Source: an uncultured Eubacteriales bacterium
GTDB lineage: Bacteria; Bacillota; Clostridia; TANB77; CAG-508
Assembly: GCA_905203305.1 (NCBI GenBank)
Contig: CAJKVH010000001.1
Span: 124,001 to 188,000 of the forward strand
Direction of reading: 5' to 3'
Length of the DNA: 64,000 nt
Shown: positions 16,668-24,306 of the stretch, in pieces
How the letters are laid out: the number at the start of each line of letters is the position of its first letter
How positions within the stretch are numbered: the stretch's first letter is position 1
Made by a program: the position numbers and the translations under genes
The notes under the pieces: generated by a model
Told to the model about the DNA's origin: nothing
Database searches by the model: none
The model's input: only the letters and a program-made list of their open reading frames with translations

Positions 16668-16696
16668 TTGCACCTTTATTTTTTTTATGATATAAA
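16668..16696 (+). promoter_or_regulatory. Promoter of the 50-residue gene
   Basis: TTGCAC (16668-16673), 17-base spacer, TATAAA (16691-16696), followed almost at once by AAAGGAGG, so the 5' untranslated region is very short. Confidence 0.65.
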
Positions 16697-16719
16697 ATTT
16701 ATAAAGGAGGTTGTTCTCT

Positions 16720-16872
16720 ATGAGTGAAAATGAAGAAAAAAAGGAAATAAAAGTTGTTAATGGTGATGGAAATGATTTAAATATTTCACCTGTTTATGAT
16801 CATATAAAATCTGATATTATTCCTGATGATAATAAGAAAAAAGATATTGTTATTCCTAAAGGAAATTCATAA
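16720..16872 (+). CDS. Small acidic/lysine-rich protein, unknown function
   Basis: ATG at 16720 with the strong SD AAAGGAGG, encoding 50 residues (begins MSENEEKKEIKVV, ends IPKGNS). It is hydrophilic, with no membrane span, cysteine or recognised motif. It has its own promoter and a strong terminator, so it is a monocistronic unit on the strand opposite to its neighbours. I do not recognise the family. Confidence 0.7.
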   Translation: MSENEEKKEIKVVNGDGNDLNISPVYDHIKSDIIPDDNKKKDIVIPKGNS

Positions 16873-16898
16873 TTAAATAATAGTCAAAGTATGGGGAA

Positions 16899-16935
16899 AG
16901 AGCTGTTTTCGTATTGAAAACAGCTCTCCTTTTTA
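16899..16935 (+). terminator. Terminator of the 50-residue gene
   Basis: GAGCTGTTTTC pairs with GAAAACAGCTC around a short loop, followed by CTTTTT. It lies between the convergent small gene and purB and may also serve purB weakly. Confidence 0.88.
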
Positions 16936-16943
16936 CAACAAAT

Positions 16944-18374
16944 TTAATCTTTATAATACTTCGTATACAAAGTAGCCTCTCTTGTAATGCTTCCGGCATA
17001 GCCAACATAGCTCTCTGGAGTTAATTCAAGAAGCCTTTTTTTATCTTCTTCTGAAATATCTTCTAGTGATTTTACAAAATTCCTAATTGCTTCTTTTGAA
17101 ACTTCTTTTCCTCTTGTAAAATCTTTAAGCCTGCTATATGCATCTCCAATTCCATATTTTCTTAAAACTGTCTGAATTGGTTCTGCAAGTACTTCCCAAT
17201 TACTATCCAGATCTTCTTGGATTTTCTTTTTATTCACTTCCACTTTTTCAAGTCCGCCTTTTGTCTGGTTAATTGCTTGAAGTGAATATCCCAGTGCCAT
17301 TCCAATGTTTCTAAGAGATGATGAATCTGACAAGTCTCTTTGCATTCTTGATCTTGTAAGCTTATTTGACAAGGTCATAAGCAATCCATTTGATGTATCA
17401 ATATTAGATTCACTATTCTCAAATCTAATAGGATTTACCTTATGTGGCATCGTACTGCTACCGACTTCACTTTTTACAGTTATCTGCTTAAAGTACATCT
17501 TTGAAATATAAAGCCACATATCAACATCCAAATCACTTAGCACATTGTTAAAATGACGCACACTATCTAAAATATGTGCAATGTAATCATGACTTTCGAT
17601 CTGAGTTGTTACAGGATTGAACGTCAAATTCAATTCATTCTCAACAAATTCTCGTGAAAGCTCTTGCCAATTTTTCTCCGGAAATGCTACTGAAATAGCA
17701 GCATAGTTTCCTGTTGCTCCATTAAATTTAGCCAATGGCTCAATTTTTTCAAGAGCTACCAAGGATTTTTCTAACCGGTATACATATACCGCCAGTTCCT
17801 TTCCAACAGTCGTTGGTGTTGCCGGTTGACCATGAGTGTGAGCAAGCATTGCAATATTTTGATATTCTTCAGCCAACTCTGAAATTTTACCAATTAATTT
17901 CTGAGCAGCTGGAATCCAAACATTATGCAATCCTTCTTTGATCATACACGCATAACTTGCATTGTTGATATCTTCTGATGTACAACCGATATGAACAAAA
18001 CTTATCAGTTCTTTCATTCCCAGTTCTTCCAATTTTTCATCAACAAAAAGTTCTACTGCCTTTACATCATGATTTGTTACACTTTCAATTTCCTTTACTC
18101 TGATAAATGATTCATCAGAAAAGTTTTCGTAAATTGAGATGATTTTCGGCATTTTTGATTTCTGGAAAGAATCCAGAATCTCTGATCCTTTTACATTTTC
18201 TAGAAGAAACTTTAACCATTTCACTTCAACTTTTACTCTGTTTTTTACCAGAGCATACTCTGAAAAATATGGTGCTAGTTTCTCTCCAATTCCAGCATAC
18301 CGTCCATCAAGTGGGCATAATGCCAAGTGTTTTGCAGATATTTCTGCTGCTTTGTTTTTGTTGTCTCTGTTCAT
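16944..18374 (-). CDS. purB: PurB, adenylosuccinate lyase (E. coli-type subgroup)
   Basis: 476 residues. It cleaves SAICAR and adenylosuccinate in purine synthesis. Signature SSTMPHKVNPIRFE, TSEDINN and AHTHGQPATPT motifs and the N-terminal LCPLDGRYAGIGEKL are visible; the latter resembles the longer E. coli-type enzymes rather than the short B. subtilis type. Its codons look less AT-biased than its neighbours (ctg, ccg, gcc, gcg). It is the only gene in the window with in-frame CGG codons read straight through (17775-17777, Y-R-L; 18300-18302, D-G-R-Y). Both features suggest a later acquisition by transfer. No other purine gene adjoins it. Confidence 0.95.
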   Translation of the reverse strand: MNRDNKNKAAEISAKHLALCPLDGRYAGIGEKLAPYFSEYALVKNRVKVEVKWLKFLLENVKGSEILDSFQKSKMPKIISIYENFSDESFIRVKEIESVTNHDVKAVELFVDEKLEELGMKELISFVHIGCTSEDINNASYACMIKEGLHNVWIPAAQKLIGKISELAEEYQNIAMLAHTHGQPATPTTVGKELAVYVYRLEKSLVALEKIEPLAKFNGATGNYAAISVAFPEKNWQELSREFVENELNLTFNPVTTQIESHDYIAHILDSVRHFNNVLSDLDVDMWLYISKMYFKQITVKSEVGSSTMPHKVNPIRFENSESNIDTSNGLLMTLSNKLTRSRMQRDLSDSSSLRNIGMALGYSLQAINQTKGGLEKVEVNKKKIQEDLDSNWEVLAEPIQTVLRKYGIGDAYSRLKDFTRGKEVSKEAIRNFVKSLEDISEEDKKRLLELTPESYVGYAGSITREATLYTKYYKD

Positions 18375-18493
18375 AGGTAATTCCCCTTTCTAAAAGTTAT
18401 TTAACTATTGCTTTCCCTTATGTTGCCTTATATTTAGAAATTAATAGTTATGAGACTTTGGTATTATATCATTGTTTACATAAATTGTAAAGA

Positions 18494-19048
18494 CTATATC
18501 TCCATTTGACTTCCCAAAAAGGTAGCCGCAGATTGTGCAAGTTTGCTTTCTACATCATTCATTTTAGTATTTTCATTTTTAGAAAGAAGAATTACAGTTC
18601 CAATTGTATCTCCATTTGAGATTATAGGATAAACAATTTGTCCATTCGACTTTTTATCATTCTTTCCATTTTTAGTAATAGGCATTGCAATATCTCTATT
18701 ATCTTTACTATTATATACTTCTTTATCTTCCATAAGTTGTTCTAGTTCTTCACTTACATCTTGTTCTAGGTACTCTTTTTTAGATCCTCCTGAAACTGCA
18801 ATTACTGTGTCTTTATCTGTAATAAAAGCTATATGACCTGTTGTTTTTGATAATGTCTCTGCATATCCAGATGCAAATTCTGTAAGCTCACCAATTGGTG
18901 AATATTTTTTCAATATAATTTCGCCTTCTTTATCTGTAAAAATTTCTAAAGGCGCCCCTTCTTTTATTCTTAATGTTTTTCTTATTTCTTTTGGGATAAC
19001 CACTCTTCCTAAGTCATCTATTCTTCTTACCACCCCTGTTGCTTTCAT
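18494..19048 (-). CDS. spoVT: SpoVT, AbrB-type stage V sporulation regulator
   Basis: 184 residues. The N-terminal swapped-hairpin DNA-binding domain (GVVRRIDDLGRVVIPKEIR) is followed by a GAF-like domain (about 55-180). SpoVT tunes sigma-G-dependent genes in the forespore. The length and two-domain layout are exactly as in the family; a clear SD precedes the ATG. Monocistronic between purB and an unknown gene. Confidence 0.95.
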   Translation of the reverse strand: MKATGVVRRIDDLGRVVIPKEIRKTLRIKEGAPLEIFTDKEGEIILKKYSPIGELTEFASGYAETLSKTTGHIAFITDKDTVIAVSGGSKKEYLEQDVSEELEQLMEDKEVYNSKDNRDIAMPITKNGKNDKKSNGQIVYPIISNGDTIGTVILLSKNENTKMNDVESKLAQSAATFLGSQMEI

Positions 19049-19109
19049 TTTATTTTCCTCCTTAATTTTTGTTTATAATCTTATTATGTCAAAAAAGGAA
19101 AAATTTATG

Positions 19110-19143
19110 CACAAAAAAACACATACTAATATGTGTATGTGTT
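19110..19143 (-). terminator. Terminator after the 138-residue gene
   Basis: On the minus strand ACACATAC pairs with GTATGTGT, followed by seven T (plus-strand A run near 19113-19119). It separates the unknown gene at 19145 from spoVT. Confidence 0.85.
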
Positions 19144-19144
19144 T

Positions 19145-19561
19145 TTATTTATTTCCTTTAAAGAAATTTGCAATTCCTTTGAATGTAATTTCTTGATGTA
19201 AGAAATCATTAATTTCATTTTCAACTTTTTGTTGATATGGAGTTAATTCGACTTTTACAGGTGCATTTAAATCAATTTCTTGGAATAAGAATGCTTTTAC
19301 CTTTGACCATAGACCTTGTTTTGTAATAGCTTTTTCTTTTCCAATTGGTTGGAAATTATCAGCATTTTGGTTTACTCCAAAACCTGCAAATACATTTCCT
19401 GCATTTTCTTTTTGAGCACCATTATTTTGATCATTTACTCCAGGTATATTAGCTCCTGCTATTGTACCTTCGAAAAATGATGTATTTTCTGTTTCATTAT
19501 TATTTTCATTAAATTTTACTTCACCAAAAACTCCATTTTGATTACGATTGAACTCAGCCAT
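19145..19561 (-). CDS. Unknown 138-residue hydrophilic protein
   Basis: Not recognised. The first 75 residues are Asn/Gly/Gln-rich and probably disordered. The last 55 look helical and charged (SKVKAFLFQEIDLNAPVKV, then TPYQQKVENEINDFLHQ). No signal peptide, membrane span or cysteine. It has a good SD (AGGAGGAAGA) and its own terminator. A regulated storage, scaffold or spore-related protein would be possible, but nothing in the sequence decides it. Confidence 0.75.
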   Translation of the reverse strand: MAEFNRNQNGVFGEVKFNENNNETENTSFFEGTIAGANIPGVNDQNNGAQKENAGNVFAGFGVNQNADNFQPIGKEKAITKQGLWSKVKAFLFQEIDLNAPVKVELTPYQQKVENEINDFLHQEITFKGIANFFKGNK

Positions 19562-19690
19562 TTTCTTCCTCCTTTGTATTTTTCTAAATACTCTATATCT
19601 TTTATACTACAAAACAATAAATTAATCAATAGTTATTATCAATTTTTATTATTACTTTTTAATGACACATTTATTACAGTTTTATTACAG

Positions 19691-20596
19691 TTATACATTT
19701 ATTTCCCATTTTGGAACATATATTTCTTCGTTTTTTCCTTGTTCTTGGATATATCCATTTTCAAAATCTAACAAATATAAAAAATCCTCTATTTTTTTAT
19801 ATTCATGTTTTGTTATTTTGCGATTTAAATCTTTTATTTTGCAAGCATTGTAAGTTGGAAAATACTGTGCCATTATACTTACTGTTATATCTTTCGGCAT
19901 ATTTTGACTAATCCAACTAAGAACTTTTTTACTGTTTTCTGTATGATTTGGAAGTATTAGATGTCTTATTATCATCCCTTTTTTTAGCATTCCTTCTTCA
20001 TCATAAACATTTTCTCCAACTTGTCTTCTCATTTCTTTTATTGCTTTTGTTGCTATTTCAAAATAATTATCTACTTTTGAATATTTTTTTGCTAAATCAT
20101 CTTCGGCATATTTTAAATCTGGCAAATAAACATCTACATAACCATCTAGCATTTTTAATGTTTCTACATTTTCATATCCATTTGTATTGTATATTATTGG
20201 TATATTTAAACCATTGCTTTTAGCAATTTTAATTGCTTCTATTATTTGCACAGCATAGCTTGTTGGTGATACCAAATTTATGTTATGTGCTCCACTTTCT
20301 TGTTGCTTTATAAATATTTTTGCTAAATCTTCTATTCCAATTTCTTTTCCTAGCCCTTGTTGACTTATTTCATAATTTTGACAAAATTCACATGATAAAT
20401 TGCAATTTGAAAAAAATACTGTACCTGAGCCATTTTTTCCACTTATACATGGTTCTTCAAACTTATGAAGTGAAAAAATTGCTAACTTTACAGTATCTTT
20501 TGATTTACATCTTCCAATTTTATTATTTGTTCTATCAATTCCACATTTATGTGGACAAATTTCACATTTTTTTAATAAATCTAATCTTGTTTCCAT
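19691..20596 (-). CDS. Radical SAM protein of the PflX/COG1313 family
   Basis: 301 residues. The radical SAM cluster motif is C-N-L-S-C-E-F-C near residue 70. An N-terminal Cys set (CEICPHKCGIDR...GRC) typical of the PflA-like COG1313 subfamily may hold an extra cluster. The substrate is unknown; relatives are often called pyruvate-formate-lyase activating enzyme homologues, but no pfl gene is nearby. It overlaps the upstream kinase gene by 16 bases, so the two are translationally coupled. The last residues (IYVPKWEINV) are encoded by a stretch resembling a degraded repeat also seen near 24307. Confidence 0.85.
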   Translation of the reverse strand: METRLDLLKKCEICPHKCGIDRTNNKIGRCKSKDTVKLAIFSLHKFEEPCISGKNGSGTVFFSNCNLSCEFCQNYEISQQGLGKEIGIEDLAKIFIKQQESGAHNINLVSPTSYAVQIIEAIKIAKSNGLNIPIIYNTNGYENVETLKMLDGYVDVYLPDLKYAEDDLAKKYSKVDNYFEIATKAIKEMRRQVGENVYDEEGMLKKGMIIRHLILPNHTENSKKVLSWISQNMPKDITVSIMAQYFPTYNACKIKDLNRKITKHEYKKIEDFLYLLDFENGYIQEQGKNEEIYVPKWEINV

Positions 20597-21141
20597 TTTT
20601 CGTATTCTTCTTTTATTCTTTTTAATACTTCTTCTGGAGTTAAATCACTTGTATCTAGTACAAAATCATAATTTGACATATCATTTCTATGAACATTATA
20701 TAATTCGAAATATCTTTCTAAATCTCCATTTGCTCTTTTTATCATGTCTGCTTTTTGTGCTTCTAAAGTTGGTAAGTCTTCTGATCTTTTTCTATTTGGA
20801 TCTGCAAAAGCTCTTTTTGCTGCTACATCTATATCTACTTTTAAATACACTTTAAATGATTCTGGAACAGCATACCATCCCATTTTTGCATCTATTACTA
20901 TATCATTATGTGTTTTTGAATATTCGGTTGCACTTTTTTCTATTTGTCTATCTATTTCTGGATGATCTACTAAATATCCACAAAATTCTGTTATAGACAT
21001 TCCGTGTTCTACTGCTAGTTCTCTTGCATATGCTCCATTTCTATATAAATAATAATTTAAATCTTCTGCAAGCATTTTTGCAACTGTACTTTGCCCACTT
21101 GCTAAGTCCCCTGTTATTGAAATTATATCTTTTCTTTTCAT
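20581..21141 (-). CDS. Cytidylate-kinase-like P-loop kinase with altered P-loop
   Basis: 186 residues resembling the cytidylate-kinase-like family (P-loop near residue 11, acidic centre, C-terminal RIKEEYEKW helix). The P-loop reads G-D-L-A-S-G-Q-S-T: the usual lysine before S/T is glutamine. An Arg-rich lid-like segment (ADPNRKRSEDLP) follows. It sits downstream of remA-rpoZ where gmk is often found, but it does not look like guanylate kinase. The nucleotide specificity is unknown, and whether it is catalytically active is open because of the missing lysine. Confidence 0.7.
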   Translation of the reverse strand: MKRKDIISITGDLASGQSTVAKMLAEDLNYYLYRNGAYARELAVEHGMSITEFCGYLVDHPEIDRQIEKSATEYSKTHNDIVIDAKMGWYAVPESFKVYLKVDIDVAAKRAFADPNRKRSEDLPTLEAQKADMIKRANGDLERYFELYNVHRNDMSNYDFVLDTSDLTPEEVLKRIKEEYEKWKQD

Positions 21142-21166
21142 ATTTAACTCCCTTTATTTTGCAATT

Positions 21167-21436
21167 TTATTCATTTTCGCTGTTTTCATTTTTTTCGCTT
21201 TCTAATAATGAAACATCTTCGTTTTCATCATCATAAACTTCATCTGCTTTATAAATTTCAACTTTTCCTTCATTTATTTCGTTTGCTGCTAATGTTACAG
21301 GAGATTCTGCATCTACCTCTGTTAATTTTTTATCTCCATTTGCTATTTGTCTAGCTCTTCTTGATGTTGCAATTACTAATGCAAATCTATTTTCTGCATG
21401 TTTTAAAAGCTCTTTAACTGTTGGCTTTACCATCAT
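21167..21436 (-). CDS. rpoZ: RNA polymerase omega subunit
   Basis: Omega core [27 protein letters not shown], with an acidic tail ([13 protein letters not shown]). About 89 residues from the ATG at 21436; two upstream in-frame codons exist, but the SD AAAGGA fits 21436 best. Omega stabilises the beta' subunit. Overlaps the end of remA by about 20 bases, the normal remA-rpoZ arrangement. Confidence 0.92.
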   Translation of the reverse strand: MMVKPTVKELLKHAENRFALVIATSRRARQIANGDKKLTEVDAESPVTLAANEINEGKVEIYKADEVYDDENEDVSLLESEKNENSENE

Positions 21437-21683
21437 AATTCTCATTCCTTTCTTTGTCTATTCTATCAGCTACTGTCTCTGCTTGAACTGCTGATAATAC
21501 AATGTGGTCAGAATCCATTATAAGTACTGCTCTTGTTTTTCTTCCAAATGTAGCATCTATTGCTGTTCCATTATCTTTTGCTTCTTGTACCATTCTTTTT
21601 ATTGGAGCTGAATCAGGGCTCACTATGGCTACTATTTTGTCTGCTGCAACTGTGTTTCCAAAACCTATATTTACTAATTTCAT
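21414..21683 (-). CDS. remA: RemA (DUF370) DNA-binding regulator
   Basis: 89 residues with the RemA signature ([18 protein letters not shown]...SAPIKRM...[23 protein letters not shown]). RemA forms ring-like DNA-binding oligomers and activates matrix and osmoprotection genes in Bacillus. Very conserved length and context (upstream of rpoZ). SD GGGAGGAAG precedes the ATG. Confidence 0.95.
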   Translation of the reverse strand: MKLVNIGFGNTVAADKIVAIVSPDSAPIKRMVQEAKDNGTAIDATFGRKTRAVLIMDSDHIVLSAVQAETVADRIDKERNENYDGKANS

Positions 21684-21760
21684 AGTTTCTTCCTCCCATT
21701 TTTTAAATCGTTTTTATTTTATCACAATTTTAACTGAAAGTCTAGTGAAAATAAGCTTTT

Positions 21761-22243
21761 TTAGGTATTTTCTTTCTTTTTTCTCTTTTTTGCTTCTTTT
21801 TTTACTGGTTCATTACTTACTATCTCGTGAATGTCACTTAAACTATCTAAGTATTTCTTTTTTTCCATTGTATAAAGTATTATAGATTTTAATATATAAT
21901 AAATTGTAAATGTGTATGCTAAATATACTATATATTTTCCAAAGTCAATCTTAAATCTTGCAGTTACCAATCTTATTGTTAATGTAAGTATTGCAAGAAC
22001 TAAAACTTCTATTCCATTTATCGCAATTCTTCCACTATCTTTATGATAAGCTACTTCAAATATTATTATACTAAAAAATAGTATTATTAAACTTGCTATT
22101 TTTATCCCTTGTAATAGTAAATCTTCTTCCATTCTTAAATATGAAAAGTTTATTAATATAAAATATAACATCATAGCTACTGCTATTATTAAATTTTCAA
22201 ATATTTTTTTCCTAATTATTTTATTGTTTTCTTTTTCATCCAT
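21761..22243 (-). CDS. Unknown four-span membrane protein
   Basis: 160 residues: cytoplasmic N-terminus, four hydrophobic spans (about 17-35, 46-62, 77-92, 105-124), then a basic tail (EAKKRKKKENT). No motif is recognised. It stands upstream of remA-rpoZ on the same strand, about 80 bases away, and may share their transcript. Confidence 0.75.
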   Translation of the reverse strand: MDEKENNKIIRKKIFENLIIAVAMMLYFILINFSYLRMEEDLLLQGIKIASLIILFFSIIIFEVAYHKDSGRIAINGIEVLVLAILTLTIRLVTARFKIDFGKYIVYLAYTFTIYYILKSIILYTMEKKKYLDSLSDIHEIVSNEPVKKEAKKRKKKENT

Positions 22244-22271
22244 ATTTTAGTTTTTCTCCTTGAAAATTTTA

Positions 22272-22319
22272 CATTAAAAATAAATAAAGTAGAACAGGGC
22301 TCTATTATCCTTTCTACTC
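22272..22319 (-). terminator. Terminator of the tRNA-Glu transcript
   Basis: On the minus strand AGTAGAA-AGG pairs with CCCTG-TTCTACT and is followed by a T-rich tail (TTTATTTATTTTT). It lies just after the tRNA. Confidence 0.7.
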
Positions 22320-22337
22320 TAATGCATTTACTATATT

Positions 22338-22412
22338 TGGTGACCCCTACGGGAATCGAACCCATGATTTGGCCTTGAGAGGGCCACGTCTTAACCGCTT
22401 GACCAAGGGGCC
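22338..22412 (-). tRNA. tRNA-Glu, anticodon CTC
   Basis: 75 bases with a full cloverleaf. Acceptor GGCCCCT/AGGGGTC (one G-U pair), D-arm GGTCAAGCGGTTAAGAC, anticodon loop CTCTCAA with anticodon CTC, T-loop GTTCGATTC and encoded CCA. It reads GAG codons. The sequence is close to bacterial tRNA-Glu. Preceded by its own promoter and followed by a terminator. Confidence 0.95.
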
Positions 22413-22433
22413 GTTTAAAACGAATTCTTTATA

Positions 22434-22462
22434 TTTATATCATTTTTTTACAATTTCGTCAA
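22434..22462 (-). promoter_or_regulatory. Promoter of tRNA-Glu
   Basis: Minus strand TTGACG (22462-22457), 17-base spacer, TATAAA (22439-22434), about 22 bases before the mature tRNA. Confidence 0.75.
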
Positions 22463-22480
22463 CTGTTTTTTTTGAAATTT

Positions 22481-22538
22481 CCCATTTGGGGACGGAGATT
22501 TTAGGGAAATTCCCCTAAAATCTCCGTCCCCAAATGGG
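22481..22538. repeat. REP-like inverted pair
   Basis: Two 27-base copies facing each other (22481-22507 and 22512-22538) around a short AT spacer, nearly perfect palindrome. It separates the tRNA promoter from spoVM and could act as a terminator of the spoVM transcript. Confidence 0.93.
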
Positions 22539-22542
22539 AAAA

Positions 22543-22617
22543 CTAATCTTTTATTCTGAATATAAATTTTACTATTCCCCTAAATGCTTTTGGAACTTTT
22601 TTTACAACAATTGTCAT
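22543..22617 (-). CDS. spoVM: SpoVM-like 24-residue sporulation peptide
   Basis: A very short frame (ATG 22617, stop 22543) with a perfect SD, AGGAGG, 8 bases upstream. The peptide begins MTIVVKKVPKAF and ends FIFRIKD. It is amphipathic, with a hydrophobic N-terminus, a central Pro and a basic C-terminal helix. This is the pattern and size (24-26 residues) of SpoVM, which sits on the convex forespore membrane and anchors the SpoIVA coat base. The call rests on pattern similarity; the peptide is too short for certainty. Confidence 0.65.
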   Translation of the reverse strand: MTIVVKKVPKAFRGIVKFIFRIKD

Positions 22618-22633
22618 TTTATGTACCTCCTTT

Positions 22634-22783
22634 TTAACATGCTAGCCATATAAAGCCTATAGCAATTATTGCCAGACCAATTATTATTAACCATCCTGTT
22701 ATTGGAAGTAATAAAACCATCAATATTCCTAAGCCAAGTCCTATTAAACATACTCCACATGTCTTTTTCAAAAATCCTTTCAT
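22634..22783 (-). CDS. Small two-span membrane protein, unknown
   Basis: 49 residues from the ATG at 22783 (SD GGAGGT). After a short basic N-terminus with two Cys (MKGFLKKTCGVC), two glycine-rich hydrophobic spans fill the protein (residues 13-28 and 32-48). A longer frame from 22852 exists, but its start has no SD. It lies directly upstream of spoVM on the same strand, so it may be a sporulation membrane peptide; that link is inference only. Confidence 0.6.
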   Translation of the reverse strand: MKGFLKKTCGVCLIGLGLGILMVLLLPITGWLIIIGLAIIAIGFIWLAC

Positions 22784-22845
22784 AGTAAAATTACCTCCAT
22801 ATCTTTTATTATTATTATATGTTTTTTGTAGTTTATTGTTACCTT

Positions 22846-22874
22846 TTGACAAATGGCATTCATCCTTATATAAT
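22846..22874 (+). promoter_or_regulatory. Sigma-A promoter of nth
   Basis: TTGACA (22846-22851), 17-base spacer, TATAAT (22869-22874); both boxes are perfect. It is about 30 bases upstream of the nth start codon. Confidence 0.85.
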
Positions 22875-22906
22875 AACTATATTATACATAAAAGGAGATG
22901 ATCTTT

Positions 22907-23548
22907 ATGAATAAAAAAGATATTAATAGTTTAATAGATACTTTAAGAAAAACATATCCTGATGCAAAATGTAGCTTAGATTTCGAAACTCCTTTTCAGT
23001 TACTTGTTGCTGTTTGTTTATCAGCACAATGTACTGATGAAAGAGTTAATTTAACAACTCCTGCTCTTTTTAATAGATGTAAATCAATTGAGGATTTTGC
23101 AAATATTGATTTAACTGAACTTGAAGAACTTATTCATCCTTGTGGTTTTTATAAAAATAAAGCAAAAAATATAAAAAAATGTGCCAATCAAATTCTAGAA
23201 GATTTTGATTGCAAAGTTCCTCAAAATATGGATGATTTAATTTCCTTAGCAGGTGTTGGAAGAAAAAGTGCTAATGTTATTATGTTAGAAGTTTTTGGAA
23301 ATGCTGTTGGAATTGCAGTTGATACTCATTGTAAAAGAATTTCAAATAGAATTGGTTTATCCAATGAAAAAGATCCATCTAAAATTGAACAAGATTTATT
23401 AAAACAAATTGACCAAAAAGATTATAAAGATGTAAATCACCTTTTCATTTGGCATGGAAGATATACTTGTAAATCTCAAAAGCCATTATGTGAAAAGTGT
23501 ACATTAAAACAATTTTGTAAATATTATAATTCAAATACAAATTCATAA
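22907..23548 (+). CDS. nth: Endonuclease III (DNA glycosylase/AP lyase)
   Basis: 213 residues. Helix-hairpin-helix LAGVGRKSANVIM carries the catalytic Lys, followed by the catalytic Asp in AVDTHCKRISNR. The C-terminal 4Fe-4S cluster ligands have the pattern C-x6-C-x2-C-x5-C. It removes oxidised pyrimidines in base-excision repair. An ATG at 22898 overlaps the SD; the ATG at 22907 with SD AAAGGAG is the better start. Own promoter. Confidence 0.96.
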   Translation: MNKKDINSLIDTLRKTYPDAKCSLDFETPFQLLVAVCLSAQCTDERVNLTTPALFNRCKSIEDFANIDLTELEELIHPCGFYKNKAKNIKKCANQILEDFDCKVPQNMDDLISLAGVGRKSANVIMLEVFGNAVGIAVDTHCKRISNRIGLSNEKDPSKIEQDLLKQIDQKDYKDVNHLFIWHGRYTCKSQKPLCEKCTLKQFCKYYNSNTNS

Positions 23549-23610
23549 AAGTTATGTATATTTATGTCTTTTCTACAAATACTACTTTTAGTTTTAGGAG
23601 GTTACTTTTA

Positions 23611-23730
23611 ATGATTGCATGTACTGAAAACTGTAAATATCAAAAAAATGGAGAATGTACTTATGAGAAAATAACTTCGAAAAAAAATAATTCTCTTAAT
23701 TCTAATTGTGCATATTTTGAGCAAGAATAA
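23611..23730 (+). CDS. Small Cys-rich protein (39 residues)
   Basis: ATG at 23611 behind AGGAGG. Residues begin MIACTENCKYQKNGECTYEK and end CAYFEQE, with four Cys at 4, 8, 16 and 33, suggesting a zinc or iron-sulfur knuckle. Proteins with the pattern A-C-T-x-N-C-x-Y-Q-x-x-G-x-C are common in Clostridia, sometimes mislabelled hydroxymyristoyl-ACP dehydratase. Function unknown. It follows nth on the same strand by about 60 bases. Confidence 0.75.
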   Translation: MIACTENCKYQKNGECTYEKITSKKNNSLNSNCAYFEQE

Positions 23731-23733
23731 ACT

Positions 23734-24289
23734 CTATTCTTGCTCTTCTTCTTTCTCTTTTATTTCTTCTGTTTTTACAGTTTTCACTTTCACTTCTTCT
23801 GTCGTTTTATTATTACTATTTTTTTCATCACATTTTTTCTTCATATTACTTATAATTTTTTCGCCTAACTCTTTTTTATTTTGAATACATTTATCCATCA
23901 TACAATTTAACTTTTCCATAAGGTCTGGCACATAATCTAAAATCTTATCAAATGTATTTGCATGATCTACTGGTAAAAGTTTTACAACATTACTTTGAAC
24001 AACTAAAAATGCAATCGGATTTATTGAAACACCGAGCTCCAGCTCCGCCTCCAAAAGGCAACCTATATTGAATTTGTTCATCTTTATCTTTCTTATTATA
24101 TTCATCAATAGTTTCGCCTTTAAATTCACTTCCACCAGCAGCAAAGCCAAAAGAGACTTTTGAAATCGGTATTATTACCGTATTATTTGAAGCCTGAATT
24201 GCTTCTCCAATGATTGTATCTACATCAACCATATCTTTTATACTATTCATTGCGGTCATCATAAGACCTTCTATTGGATGATCTGACAT
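23734..24289 (-). CDS. ytfJ: YtfJ/GerW-family sporulation protein, needs one +1 shift
   Basis: The frame from 24289 runs to CGG at 24032-24034 and then into a wrong frame ending SCSK. Skipping the C gives F-G-G-G-A-G-A-G-V-S-I-N-P-I-A-F, the family's glycine-rich core, and the frame continues to 23734 for 184 residues. N-terminal part: SDHPIEGLMMTAMNSIKDM and VIIPISKVSFGFAAGGSEF; C-terminal tail is Lys/Glu-rich. Spore-associated, needed for germination in Bacillus. It follows a DUF2953 (ytfI-like) gene, its usual partner. Confidence 0.88.
24032..24034 (-). other. ytfJ: CGG +1 shift site 7 (ytfJ)
   Basis: The minus strand reads GGA GCT CGG TGT TTC. Skipping C gives GCT GGT GTT TCA ATA AAT CCG, the conserved A-G-V-S-I-N-P. 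Confidence 0.85.
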
Positions 24290-24306
24290 ATTTTTCTCCT
24301 TTCCTC

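Noticed and set aside
19695..19725. Repeat-like sequence at the end of the radical SAM gene as a full REP unit
   Set aside because: Only partial similarity and it is within coding sequence; reported only as part of a low-interest finding.
2868..24289. Treating the split genes as plain pseudogenes
   Set aside because: No other stops or indels are seen in sigE, murG, spoVE/ftsW, ytfJ or the two GT-C genes, and at least murG should be essential.
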